From assembly GCF_000230695.2 (NCBI RefSeq), contig NC_020541.1, positions 496,001 to 560,000 on the forward strand: a stretch of DNA of 64,000 nucleotides. The letters run 5' to 3'. Position numbers and translations under genes: made by a program. The DNA is from Rhodanobacter denitrificans (GTDB taxonomy: Bacteria > Pseudomonadota > Gammaproteobacteria > Xanthomonadales > Rhodanobacteraceae). Positions 44,848-55,692 of this stretch are shown one piece after another (positions within the stretch are counted from its first letter, which is position 1; each line of letters opens with the position of its first letter). The notes under the pieces were generated by a model. The model did no database searches. It was not told where the DNA came from and saw only the letters and a program-made list of their open reading frames with translations.

Positions 44848-45582
44848 ATGCACACGCCCACGCCCGCGCAGCTGCTGCAGGTCTGGGAACGCGGGGGCGA
44901 CCCGTCCGCCGCGGCACGCGGGCTGTTGCTGCTCGGCTGCAGCTGCGACGAATACTCCGCCGAAACGCAGGCGGCCTTGCCGCTGGGCCGGCGCGATGCG
45001 CTGCTGCTGGAGTTGCGCGAGCGCCTGTTCGGCGCCGCGATCGACGCGGTGGCGACATGCCCGCAATGCGCGGCCACGGTCGAGGCCACGTTCCGCTGCG
45101 ATGACCTGCGGCTGCCGGATGCGGAAGCCGCCGCCACCACGCTGGAACACGCCGCACACGGCATCCGCGTGCAGTTCCGCCTGCCCGACAGCCGCGACCT
45201 GCTGGCACTGGAAAACTGCGGCGATGCCGGGGCGGCGCGCGCGCTGCTGCTCGAACGTTGCGTGCTCGCCGCGCAGCGTGGCAGCGAATCGCGCGAGCCG
45301 CGCGGCCTGCCGCACGAGCTGCAGGCGGAGATCGCGCAGGCGATGGCGCAGGCCGATCCGCAAGCCGACCTGCAACTGGCGTTCCGCTGCCCGGACTGCG
45401 GCCACGCATGGCAGCCGCTGTTCGATATCGCGCGCTTCCTGTGGCAGGAGCTGCATGCCTGGGCGCTGCACATGCTGCGCGAGGTGGACACCCTGGCGCA
45501 GGCCTACCACTGGGCCGAGGCCGACATCCTCGCGCTGAGCCAGCGCCGCCGCCAGGCTTACCTGGAGCTGTGCACGCCATGA
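44848..45582 (+). CDS. conserved CXXC protein of the injection system
   Basis: A 244-residue protein with two zinc-knuckle-like pairs: CPQCAATVEATF (about residue 71) and CPDCGHAWQPLFD (about 184). The middle resembles T4-type baseplate-associated proteins found after the tube gene in many eCIS loci. Its role is not established; a baseplate or assembly part is likely. Its stop overlaps the next start. Confidence 0.65.
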   Translation: MHTPTPAQLLQVWERGGDPSAAARGLLLLGCSCDEYSAETQAALPLGRRDALLLELRERLFGAAIDAVATCPQCAATVEATFRCDDLRLPDAEAAATTLEHAAHGIRVQFRLPDSRDLLALENCGDAGAARALLLERCVLAAQRGSESREPRGLPHELQAEIAQAMAQADPQADLQLAFRCPDCGHAWQPLFDIARFLWQELHAWALHMLREVDTLAQAYHWAEADILALSQRRRQAYLELCTP

Positions 45583-46325
45583 GCGATTTCCTCGACCGGC
45601 TGGCGGCACGCGCGATCGGCAGCGAAACCTCGCTGATGCCGCGGTTGCCGTCGCTGTTCGAACCGCTGCAGCGTGCGCCGATCATGCCGCTGGCCGATGC
45701 GGGTGAGGTGCTGCCAGACCGGCGCGAGGCGGTGCCCGCAGTTCACGCGGTGCCGGGCGTGGCGCCGACAAGTGCCACGCCCGCGAGCACGTCGGCGCGG
45801 CCGGCTGCAGCGCCCGTCGCGCCCATCAAGCACGTGGTGGGAGCGGTGTCGGCAAGCGCTGCCGTGAGCGCAGCGCAGCACGTATTGACACCGTCGACCG
45901 TCGGCGCGCGGGCCTCCGCTCCCGCCGTCGACCGTCCGGCAGCGCCACCTGTGTCGGCGCGTCCGGCCATGCCCGCAGCGCCGCTACCGGTCCAGCCGCG
46001 GCAGGCGCGCGTCGCGCCGGATCGGCCGGAAACGGTGCGGACGCCAGCATCGAACGGCGTCTTGTTGCCCGCGCCTGCGCCGGTGTTTGCCGTAACGCTT
46101 GCGGCGCCCGCACGATCCGGGCGCACCGTCGCCGCGCGGGCCGCGGCGGCGCGAACCGAAGGCAAGGCTGATGCAGCGGGCGAGCCGGTGGTACACGTCA
46201 GCATCGGCCGGCTCGAAGTGCGCGCCGCGCCGGTGGCCGCCGCGCCGCCGCGTCGTCGCGACGGCCCGCAGCCCGGCAGCCTCGACGACTACCTGCGCCA
46301 ACGCGGCGGCAAGGCCTCGCCATGA
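45579..46325 (+). CDS. Ala/Pro-rich linker protein of the injection system
   Basis: The 248-residue product is mostly Ala/Pro/Val low complexity (about 50-190). It has a conserved head (MSDFLDRLAARAIGSET and PRLPSLFEP) and tail (VHVSIGRLEVRA, PQPGSLDDYLRQR). This head-linker-tail layout is what I recall at this place in other eCIS loci. It may be a flexible connector for the baseplate or the tail terminator. Confidence 0.7.
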   Translation: MSDFLDRLAARAIGSETSLMPRLPSLFEPLQRAPIMPLADAGEVLPDRREAVPAVHAVPGVAPTSATPASTSARPAAAPVAPIKHVVGAVSASAAVSAAQHVLTPSTVGARASAPAVDRPAAPPVSARPAMPAAPLPVQPRQARVAPDRPETVRTPASNGVLLPAPAPVFAVTLAAPARSGRTVAARAAAARTEGKADAAGEPVVHVSIGRLEVRAAPVAAAPPRRRDGPQPGSLDDYLRQRGGKASP

Positions 46326-47562
46326 GCAACGTGCTGGCGATCGCCGCGACCACGCGCACGCTGCGCAACCTGCTGCTGGCGCAGGTGCCGGTGCTGGATG
46401 CGGAACTGAGCGACCTGGAAGTGACCCTGCAGCCGCCCGACGTGGCGCGCAAGGGGATCAGCAAGGCGCAGCTCAACCTGTTCCTGTACCAGGTGGTCGC
46501 CAATGCCGCCTGGCGCAACCTCGACCTGCCGGGGCAAGTGCGTCCCGGCGAGACCGCGCCGCCGCCGCTGGCGCTGAACCTGCATTACGTGATCACCGCC
46601 TGGGGCCGCGGCGAAAACGACAACGACGCGATCAGCCATCGCGTGCTGGCCGCCGCGATGAGCACCCTGCACGACCGCGGCGTGCTCGACGGCAACGACA
46701 TCCGCAACGCGCTGCCAGACAACGATCTGGCCGGCCAGGTCGAGCGCGTGCGGGTCACCCCGCTGCCGCAGAGTGTGGACGAGCTGTCCCGGCTGTGGAC
46801 CGCGTTCCAGACCAACTACCGCGCCTCGGCCGTCTACGAGGCGGCGGTGGTGCTGATCGACAGCCAGGCGGCGATGCGTGCGCCGCTGCCGGTGCTGCGG
46901 CGCGGCCCGCAGGATCGCGGCGTGATCACCACCGCGTCCGCCGCCGCGGTGCTGGACGCGCTCGACTACCCGCGCCATCAGGCTGCCGTGCGCCTCGGCG
47001 AGGACATCGTGCTGAACGGTCGCCAGCTCGCGACGGATCATGCGCTGGCCCGCTTCAGCAGCCTGCGCCTGGACGCGCCGATCGATCTCGCGCCGCTGCC
47101 CGGCGACGCGGCCGGCACGTTGCGCGTGCATCTCGCCGACACCGCCGACGATGCCGACGCCGTCGCGCGCTGGGCGCCGGGCATCTACACCGTGGCCCTG
47201 CTGGTGCAGCCGCCGGGACTGCCGCCGTTGCTCAGCAACGAGCTGCCGCTGGTGCTGGCGCCGCGCATCGTGCTCGGCTCGCTCGCCGCCGCGGCCGGCG
47301 ACTTCGCCTTGAACCTGACCTGCACGCCGCGCATCCGCGACGGCCAGCGCGTGTTCCTGCTGTTCGGCGACCGCCTGCTGGCGCCGGCCAGCCTCGGCAA
47401 CCCGGCCGACATGCAGCAGCCGACCGCGCTGGTCTTCAAGCTCACCGGCGTGGCCGCGGGCAGGTACACCGTGCGCCTGCGCGTGGATGGCGCCGACAGC
47501 ATCCCGGTCGACTTCAGCGGCAGCGCGCCCGCGTTCGCCGCAGACCAGCAGGTGGTCGTGTC

Positions 47563-47566
<4 letters not shown>
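46322..47566 (+). CDS. DUF4255 protein, Afp16-like tail terminator
   Basis: The 414-residue protein starts with the DUF4255 region: LAIAATTRTLRNLLLAQVP, ISKAQLNLFLYQV and LHYVITAWG. The longer C-terminal part has IgG-like beta sequence (AGRYTVRLRVDGAD). In Afp and PVC this protein caps the tail and sets its end. The C-terminal extension is longer than minimal DUF4255. Overlaps both neighbours by four bases. Confidence 0.88.
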
Positions 47567-49706
<2,140 letters not shown>

Positions 49707-49710
<4 letters not shown>

Positions 49711-49994
49711 GCATCGAGCTGCACATCGAACGGCTGGTGATCGACGAAGCCGCGCTCGGCGGCGAGCGCGCTGCCGGCGTGCGTGCCGCGATCGAGCGCG
49801 AACTGGCCCGGCGGCTGGCGCAACCCGGCGCCGTCGACGCGCTGCGCGGTCTCGGCGCCGTGGCCACGCTGCCGCCGGCGACGCTGCCGACTGCCGGCCA
49901 CCCGCACGAGCGCCTCGGCGTGCGCATCGCGACGGCGGTGCAGCACGGCCTCGGCATCCCTCCCGCCGCGCGCGTCGCGGGCAAGGAGCATTGA
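49707..49994 (+). CDS. small conserved protein after the ATPase
   Basis: A 95-residue soluble protein from GTG 49707 (overlapping the ATPase stop): MSIELHIERLVIDEAALGGE, then an amphipathic helix. Similar short genes follow the ATPase in several eCIS loci as I recall them. No enzymatic motif; role unknown. Confidence 0.6.
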
Positions 49995-49995
49995 C

Positions 49996-50817
49996 ATGAA
50001 AGCGATCCCCAAACCCCGCCCCGACGGCATCGTGCGTTTCGGCAAACGGAAGGCCAAGCGCGACGACCGCAACCTGCTGTTCGCCACGCTGCTGAAAGTG
50101 CCGCCGGCGCTGCCGGCCGAGTACGACTTCGACGTGGTGCACCACGGCATCCCCACGCCGATGTTCGGCAACGACCAGTACGGCGACTGCGTGATCGCCG
50201 GCCGCGCGCACCAGACCCTGCGCTTCGAGAAGGCCGAGCAGAACAAGTTGATCGCGATCGGCGACAACGACGTGCTGCACGAGTACTTCGGCGAAACCGG
50301 TGGGACGGACAGCGGCCTGGTCGTGCTCGATTCGCTGAAGGAATGGCGCAAGCGGGGCTGGCTCGCCGCGAAGCGGCGCTACAAGATCAAGGCCTTCGCG
50401 CAGATCGACCAGGGCAAGCGCAGCGAGGTCAAGCGCGCGGTGTTCATGGACATCGGCGTCGGCCTCGGCTTCACCCTGCCCGACGCGGCGCTGACCCAGT
50501 TCTACGCCGGCAAGCCGTGGGCGGTGGTGGGCGGCAAGGCCGGCCAGCCGAACCCGCGCAACGGCCACTACGTCTACGTGCCCGGCTACACCAGGAGCGG
50601 CCCGGTCTGCGTCACCTGGGGCCGCAAGCAGCAGATGAGCTGGGCCTTCCTCGTCAAGTACTGCGACGAGGCCTACGCGATCATCGATGCGATCGACACC
50701 GCGAAGAAGAAGCGCGGGCTGGATGCGGGCAAGCTCGACGCCTTCCTTGCCGGGTTGCGCAAGGCGAAGGCGACCGCGAAGAAACGGGCGCCGCGCGCGG
50801 GAGCCCGACATGGCTGA
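49996..50817 (+). CDS. papain-like fold protein, candidate injection-system cargo
   Basis: The 273-residue protein contains a thiol-protease-like arrangement: GNDQYGDCVIAGRAH with Cys65, then GHYVYVPGY with His191 and VTWGRKQQMSW (Trp208-Gly209). The residue usually Asn in papain (NSWG) is Val here, so the third catalytic residue is unclear. The tail is Lys/Ala-rich (KAKATAKKRAPRAGARH). It is not a recognised structural part of contractile systems, and it lies between the ATPase genes and two DUF4157 proteins, so I infer cargo. Confidence 0.6.
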   Translation: MKAIPKPRPDGIVRFGKRKAKRDDRNLLFATLLKVPPALPAEYDFDVVHHGIPTPMFGNDQYGDCVIAGRAHQTLRFEKAEQNKLIAIGDNDVLHEYFGETGGTDSGLVVLDSLKEWRKRGWLAAKRRYKIKAFAQIDQGKRSEVKRAVFMDIGVGLGFTLPDAALTQFYAGKPWAVVGGKAGQPNPRNGHYVYVPGYTRSGPVCVTWGRKQQMSWAFLVKYCDEAYAIIDAIDTAKKKRGLDAGKLDAFLAGLRKAKATAKKRAPRAGARHG

Positions 50818-51724
50818 GCGCAGCGCCACTGCCGTGAGCAAGCCGCTCGCCCGTCACGCGGCCGCGGCCGGCCTGCTGCGCCGCAAGTGCGCGTGCGGTG
50901 CGCACGTGCCTGGTGGCGGTGAATGCGAATCCTGCAAAAAAAAGCACGCGGGCCTGCAGCGTTCGGCGCAAAGGTCGGAGCCGCCCGCCGCGCTGCGGAC
51001 TACCGGTCCACTGACCGCTTCACTGATGCGTTCGCGCTTCGGTGGGGATTTCTCGCGTATCCGCGTGAACGGCGCCAACGTGCCGATGGCGAGAGCAGAC
51101 GACGGCGGCAGGAAGATGGATATCGACGTGCGCACGGTGCGCCACAACGCGGCTGCCCGCCTGGGCGCCCTGCAGCAGGCTGGCGAGCAGCCGAAGGAAA
51201 ACGAAGGTGCTGGCGCAGGCGGCATCATGCGCACGGCGCAGGTCACGCCGCCGCCCGGCATCATGGGGCCGGTGGGCCCCGGTTCCGGCGCGGGTGGCTG
51301 CAGCTTCGCGATCCACTACGAGAACGTCCGGAATACCGGTTGTGGAGCGAACTGCGGCGCGCAGATCGAGTACGACGTCACCGGCGTGACCGCGACCGGC
51401 AGCGGTTGTCCGGCTACGCTCAACGGCCTGCGTGTCACCGAATCGGTAACCACCGACAACGGCTGCGGCCCCGGCGGTGTGACCACCGGCGCGGGTTGTC
51501 CGATCGAGGAACATCCACCGCTGCTGCCTGGCCACGGCATCATCCGCAACTGCCACGATACCTATGCGCTGTGCGGTCCGAACGCCGCCTTCGGCACGGC
51601 CGGATGCAGCGAAACCTACACGCAGAAGCTGTCCGTCGGCGGCACGCTGGCCGAGACGCGGACGATCCGCTTCGTCATCACCAAGTCGGGCAGCAGTTGC
51701 TCGGGCACAGTCACGCGTACCTGA
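50810..51724 (+). CDS. Cys-rich leader protein with degenerate DUF4157, candidate cargo
   Basis: A 304-residue protein whose N-terminus LLRRKCACGAHVPGGGECESC (Cys27, 29, 39, 42; shown in two parts: LLRRKCACG and GGGECESC) matches the leader of the larger DUF4157 protein downstream. Residues 74-87 (RSRFGGDFSRIRVN) match the start of DUF4157, but the HExxH part is missing. The C-terminal half (about 163-304) is Cys- and Gly-rich with no family I know, possibly a disulfide-stabilised toxin or adhesin. It overlaps the papain-like gene by eight bases. Confidence 0.65.
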   Translation: MAERSATAVSKPLARHAAAAGLLRRKCACGAHVPGGGECESCKKKHAGLQRSAQRSEPPAALRTTGPLTASLMRSRFGGDFSRIRVNGANVPMARADDGGRKMDIDVRTVRHNAAARLGALQQAGEQPKENEGAGAGGIMRTAQVTPPPGIMGPVGPGSGAGGCSFAIHYENVRNTGCGANCGAQIEYDVTGVTATGSGCPATLNGLRVTESVTTDNGCGPGGVTTGAGCPIEEHPPLLPGHGIIRNCHDTYALCGPNAAFGTAGCSETYTQKLSVGGTLAETRTIRFVITKSGSSCSGTVTRT

Positions 51725-51733
51725 GGGAATGCC

Positions 51734-52282
51734 ATGAATACTCCCGCCCGCCGAACCGATGGTTCGTCCGTCTTCACCCCGAGGCAAGCCGCTGCATATC
51801 TGCGCGGGCAACACCACATGGCGCTGTGCTTCATCCAGAACGGTGCCGCGTCCCACGACTGGCAGGCGGCATCGCACGGGACGCCCGGAGCGCTCCTGGA
51901 TTCCATTGTCGCCGTCGTGCCCGAATACGCGTGGACCGCGATAGGAGACCGGTACGTGCTCCATCCGCGTCAGGACATCTGGCGTGCGCCGCTGTCGGGT
52001 GGGGCGTTTCGGGGGCCGCGCCTGCAGACGGCGAAGGCCTATGTCGAGTTCCTGCGCGGCACGGCACCGGAGATGGCCGATCTGCTGCCGCCACTGTTGA
52101 AAGGCGATCCCGCCGCGGCGCTGTACACGGCCACGGTGTCGATACCTGAAAGCTGCAGCGCGCTGCAGGGGCTGGTCGGTCTGCTTGGTCCTGAGCCGAC
52201 GATGGTGTTCACCATCGAACGTCAGGATGCCGACCGGCGGGTGCTTTTCTTCGAGCAGGTGGACGTGGGAGAGGCAGCATGA
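51734..52282 (+). CDS. hypothetical protein between the two DUF4157 genes
   Basis: The 182-residue soluble protein has no motif I recognise. FTPRQAAAYLRGQHHMALCF and GLLGPEPTMVFTIER are typical of its mixed alpha/beta character. It is start-stop coupled (ATGA) to the large DUF4157 gene and follows the degenerate one by nine bases. Position suits an immunity, chaperone or loading protein, but that is context inference only. Confidence 0.55.
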   Translation: MNTPARRTDGSSVFTPRQAAAYLRGQHHMALCFIQNGAASHDWQAASHGTPGALLDSIVAVVPEYAWTAIGDRYVLHPRQDIWRAPLSGGAFRGPRLQTAKAYVEFLRGTAPEMADLLPPLLKGDPAAALYTATVSIPESCSALQGLVGLLGPEPTMVFTIERQDADRRVLFFEQVDVGEAA

Positions 52283-54126
52283 GCGCGGATAGCTCCTTCG
52301 CCTGTGCGCGGCCCCCGGATGCAGCCCCCTTCGCGGCGAGCCTGCGCCGCAAGTGCGCTTGCGGCACGCACACGCCGGACGGCGGCGAATGCCGGGATTG
52401 CGCGAGCAAGCGACTGCGGCGCAGCAGCGCCGGGAGAAGCTCGCCCATGCTCGTGCCGTCGCTCGTGCACGACGTGCTCGCCACGGCGGGCCGGCCGCTC
52501 GAACCCGCGACCCGCAATTGGATGGAGCCGCGTTTCGGCAGCGACTTCAGCCGCGTGCGCGTGCACGACGACGGCCACGCCGCCGCATCCGCGCGCGCCG
52601 TGGGTGCGCTGGCCTATGCGGTCGGCAGCCATGTCGTGTTCGACACCCATCAGTACGCACCGGGCACGCCCGCGGGCCGCCACCTGCTCGCGCACGAGCT
52701 GGCGCATACGCTGCAGGACCCCGGCGCTGGCGGCCTGCACGCGTCGCTGGCGATCGGGCAGCCCGGCGACGCCTCCGAAGTCGCCGCCGACCGGGCGGCC
52801 GACGCGGTGACGCGGGGCGAGCGGGTTTCCGTTGCGCCGAGCGGCGGCGGGCTGGTGCGTCGGCAGATGCGCGGGTGCGCCGCCAGCGCGGGCGACAGCC
52901 CGGACGTGCGCAAGGTGCATTGCCCGGACGGCTCCGACTACCGGGTGACGATGACCGCCATGGACGGACCGCCGGTGCCCGGCTTCCATGGCTCGGTCAC
53001 GCCCGGTGCCAGCCTCAAGGAAATCTGGCTGGACATCGAACTGTGCAAGGGCGGCACCCAGGTGAACGTCCGCCCGAGCGTGGACCTGCCACCGGCGCTC
53101 GGCTCGGTCGTCGCCAACCTGGTCACGGGCTCCGACGCGCTGAAGGGCGTCGCCATCAATCCGGCGCTGAAGGTCACCTTCATCCAGGGCTCGAACTTCA
53201 CGGTGACGCTCTCGCCGTCGGTCAGGCTGGACGACAAGGGCGTCGCCGGTGCCGGCGGGTCGGTGAAGGTGCAGACCCCGGATGTCACCGTGACCGGTGG
53301 AGTCAACTGCGACCCGCGGGCGAAGTCGTGCATGTTCACCATCGACATCGGCGGTGGCGCGGCCACCAAGGATGTCGATTGCCACAAGAAAGGCAAGCAG
53401 AAGCTCGTCTTCGCGTGCGAGAAGATCACCCATGTGCCGCCGGTCCCGGAGGTGCCAGCGCAGACGCGGACGGACACCCAGACGCGCTACGTGTTCTTCC
53501 GGCACGCCAGGCACGAAGTACGCAAGGATTTCCGGCTGCCGACCGACATCCAGGCATTGAACGAACAGGGCTACCGGGTCACCTCGATCAAGGGCTTTAC
53601 CTCGCCCGAGGGACCGCGTGGTTCCGAACACGCGCCGCAGTTCGAGGGCAATGTGGAGCTGGCCAAGGAGCGCGCGCAGGCGGCCCGTGACTGGCTGGCG
53701 GACCCGAAGGTGTGCGCCGGCTGCGACCTGTCCGGCGCCAGACAAAGCGGCGAGAGCGAACTGCCGCCGGAACAGGGCCAGCAGGAGCCCGAACCGAAAG
53801 GCCCGGGCATGGAGCATGGCGCCGTGGACGAGTTCCTCGGCAAGCAGGGCACGCCCGACCCGCTGGCGCCTGCCGACCCGGCGGAACGCGCGAAATTCGA
53901 GCGCATGCCGTTCGGCCGGCAGCGCGAACAGGCGTACGAACTGATGCGCCGGGCGGCCATCGTGCTACAGCGCACGCAGGTCGTGCGCGAACGTCAGCCC
54001 GGCGTTCCGGCACGGGACGAACCCAGCGCTGTCGAATGCAGCCCGGAGGTGCTGGAGGCGGCGCAGAAATCGTTCGGCATCAACCCGCCGGGCCCGTTCA
54101 ACTTCGGCACGCCCGGGAAACCCTGA
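52279..54126 (+). CDS. DUF4157 protein with HExxH and OmpA-like tail, candidate effector
   Basis: The 615-residue protein has three parts. The first is a Cys leader (LRRKCACG, GGECRDC: Cys26, 28, 38, 41). The second is DUF4157 (82-165: MEPRFGSDFSRVRVHDDGHA, then LLAHELAHTLQDPG with the metal motif HELAH at 139-143). The third is a beta-rich middle plus an OmpA-like region (GFTSPEGPRGSE then ELAKERAQAARDWLA). DUF4157 marks eCIS-associated proteins, and HExxH suggests self-processing or a toxin leader. The OmpA-like part might bind peptidoglycan. Confidence 0.8.
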   Translation: MSADSSFACARPPDAAPFAASLRRKCACGTHTPDGGECRDCASKRLRRSSAGRSSPMLVPSLVHDVLATAGRPLEPATRNWMEPRFGSDFSRVRVHDDGHAAASARAVGALAYAVGSHVVFDTHQYAPGTPAGRHLLAHELAHTLQDPGAGGLHASLAIGQPGDASEVAADRAADAVTRGERVSVAPSGGGLVRRQMRGCAASAGDSPDVRKVHCPDGSDYRVTMTAMDGPPVPGFHGSVTPGASLKEIWLDIELCKGGTQVNVRPSVDLPPALGSVVANLVTGSDALKGVAINPALKVTFIQGSNFTVTLSPSVRLDDKGVAGAGGSVKVQTPDVTVTGGVNCDPRAKSCMFTIDIGGGAATKDVDCHKKGKQKLVFACEKITHVPPVPEVPAQTRTDTQTRYVFFRHARHEVRKDFRLPTDIQALNEQGYRVTSIKGFTSPEGPRGSEHAPQFEGNVELAKERAQAARDWLADPKVCAGCDLSGARQSGESELPPEQGQQEPEPKGPGMEHGAVDEFLGKQGTPDPLAPADPAERAKFERMPFGRQREQAYELMRRAAIVLQRTQVVRERQPGVPARDEPSAVECSPEVLEAAQKSFGINPPGPFNFGTPGKP

Positions 54127-54139
54127 TGGAAAGCTCGCC

Positions 54140-54919
54140 ATGAACATCTTCGACGGCCTGTACGGCTACGAAAAACTGATGCTGCTTTGCGGCTTCATCC
54201 TGTTCGTGTTCGCGCTGGCGGCGATCACCGTGATGATCGTGCAGCGGCGCGACTTCAAGATGGCGATGGGGCTGATCGTGTTCGCGATCGTGCTGATGGG
54301 CTTTCCCGGCATCCAGGCGGTGAAGTTCAGCCAGGACACGGTCGAGCTGGACCGCATCCGCGCGCAGCCGCAGGCCCCCGCCGATCCGGCGCAGAAGCAG
54401 CAGGCCGAGCGGACGCTGGCCAGTCTGGAGCAGCGTGCGGCCGACAACCCGCAGTTGCAGGCGCAGGTGTCGGACGGCTACCGCGCGATCGGCGAGCTGG
54501 ACCAGGCCTATCGGCTGGCGCAATCGGTGCTGCATGAGAAACCCTCGGCGCAGGTGCAGGCCACCCTGGTGCCGGTGCTCACCGCGAAGTTGAACCAGGT
54601 GCAGGCGGGCGCGCCGATCGCCGAACCGGCCATGCCGGCCGCCGCTGCCAGTTCGGCCATGGCGTCGACGACCACGCCGCCGGCGGCGCCCGCCGCAACC
54701 GCCACCCAGCAGCGCGAGATCGCCGATATCGCCAGCCAGCTGCAAGGCACCGGCACGCCGTTGCCGGCGGCCTCGCATGCCGCGCTGGCCAAGGCCTACG
54801 TGGTACTGGGCCAGCCGCAGAAGGCGCAGGCGAACGTCGAGGCGGCCCGCCGGATCGACCCGAACGTGAAGATCAACGCCGCCGTGCTGCGTGCGGCCAG
54901 GACGGACGGCCACCCATGA
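54140..54919 (+). CDS. two-helix membrane protein with helical-repeat tail
   Basis: The 259-residue protein has two N-terminal transmembrane helices (MLLCGFILFVFALAAITVMIV; AMGLIVFAIVLMGFPGI, each a little over or under 20 residues) and a periplasmic or cytoplasmic tail. The tail has TPR-like stretches (RTLASLEQRAADNPQLQAQV; YRAIGELDQAYRLAQSVL; ALAKAYVVLGQPQKAQ). Membrane proteins are unusual inside eCIS operons; it may tether the particle to the envelope. Overlaps the next gene by four bases. Confidence 0.65.
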   Translation: MNIFDGLYGYEKLMLLCGFILFVFALAAITVMIVQRRDFKMAMGLIVFAIVLMGFPGIQAVKFSQDTVELDRIRAQPQAPADPAQKQQAERTLASLEQRAADNPQLQAQVSDGYRAIGELDQAYRLAQSVLHEKPSAQVQATLVPVLTAKLNQVQAGAPIAEPAMPAAAASSAMASTTTPPAAPAATATQQREIADIASQLQGTGTPLPAASHAALAKAYVVLGQPQKAQANVEAARRIDPNVKINAAVLRAARTDGHP

Positions 54920-55692
54920 GCGACGAGGCGACGGCGATGGATACCTTGCGCAGGAACGACCGGGGACCGCCGGTGCGGCAGTTGCAGAAGCTGCTGGCGC
55001 AGCGTGGCTACGCGGTCGATGCCAATGGCACGTTCGACACGAAGACCTGGCAGGCGACGCGCGCGTTCCAGACGCAGAACCTCGACCAGCACGGCCAGCC
55101 GCTGGTGGTCGACGGCGTGGTCGGGCCGCTGACGTGGTGGAGCCTGCGCAACCCGAAGCCGTTCATCCGCACGCCTACGGCGGTCGACTACGCCACGCTG
55201 CCGGCCAGCGGCGGCAGCAAACTTGGCCGCGCCGCACTCGCCGCGGCGATCGGCGAGCTGAAGGCGAACGCGCGCGAGATCGGCGGCAACAACCGCGGTC
55301 CGTTTGTGCGCAAATACCTCGCGCCGGCCGGCCTCGACGAAGGCAGTTCGTGGTGCGCCGGTTTCGTCAGCTGGTGCTTCATGCAGGCAAGCGGTGGCGA
55401 CAAGGCGGCGATGCCGTTCACCTATATCGCCAGTGCGCGCAGCTTGCTGGGCGAGTTCAAGCAGCAGGGCTGGGCGTCGGCGCCGGGCAGCGGCTACCTG
55501 CCGCAGCCGGGCGACGTGGTGGTGTGGTGGCGGGTCAGCCTGGCCGGCTGGTTGGGCCACACCGGCCTGGTGCACTCGGTGCAGGACGGCATGCTGTACA
55601 CCATCGAGGGCAACCGCAGTCCGCGCGTGCAGGGCTTCTCCTATGTGCTGAGCCGGATGGACAAGCTGCTCGGCTACGGCCACGTGCCATGA
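54916..55692 (+). CDS. peptidoglycan-binding CHAP amidase
   Basis: A 258-residue enzyme with an N-terminal PG-binding domain (GPPVRQLQKLLAQRGYAVDA to VVDGVVGPLTWWSL) and a C-terminal CHAP domain: Cys147 in SSWCAGFVSW, His215 in GHTGLVH and Asn233 in EGN. No signal peptide is seen. It probably cleaves murein, for particle passage or host lysis, and works with the membrane protein beside it. Coupled to both neighbours by overlaps. Confidence 0.85.
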   Translation: MSDEATAMDTLRRNDRGPPVRQLQKLLAQRGYAVDANGTFDTKTWQATRAFQTQNLDQHGQPLVVDGVVGPLTWWSLRNPKPFIRTPTAVDYATLPASGGSKLGRAALAAAIGELKANAREIGGNNRGPFVRKYLAPAGLDEGSSWCAGFVSWCFMQASGGDKAAMPFTYIASARSLLGEFKQQGWASAPGSGYLPQPGDVVVWWRVSLAGWLGHTGLVHSVQDGMLYTIEGNRSPRVQGFSYVLSRMDKLLGYGHVP

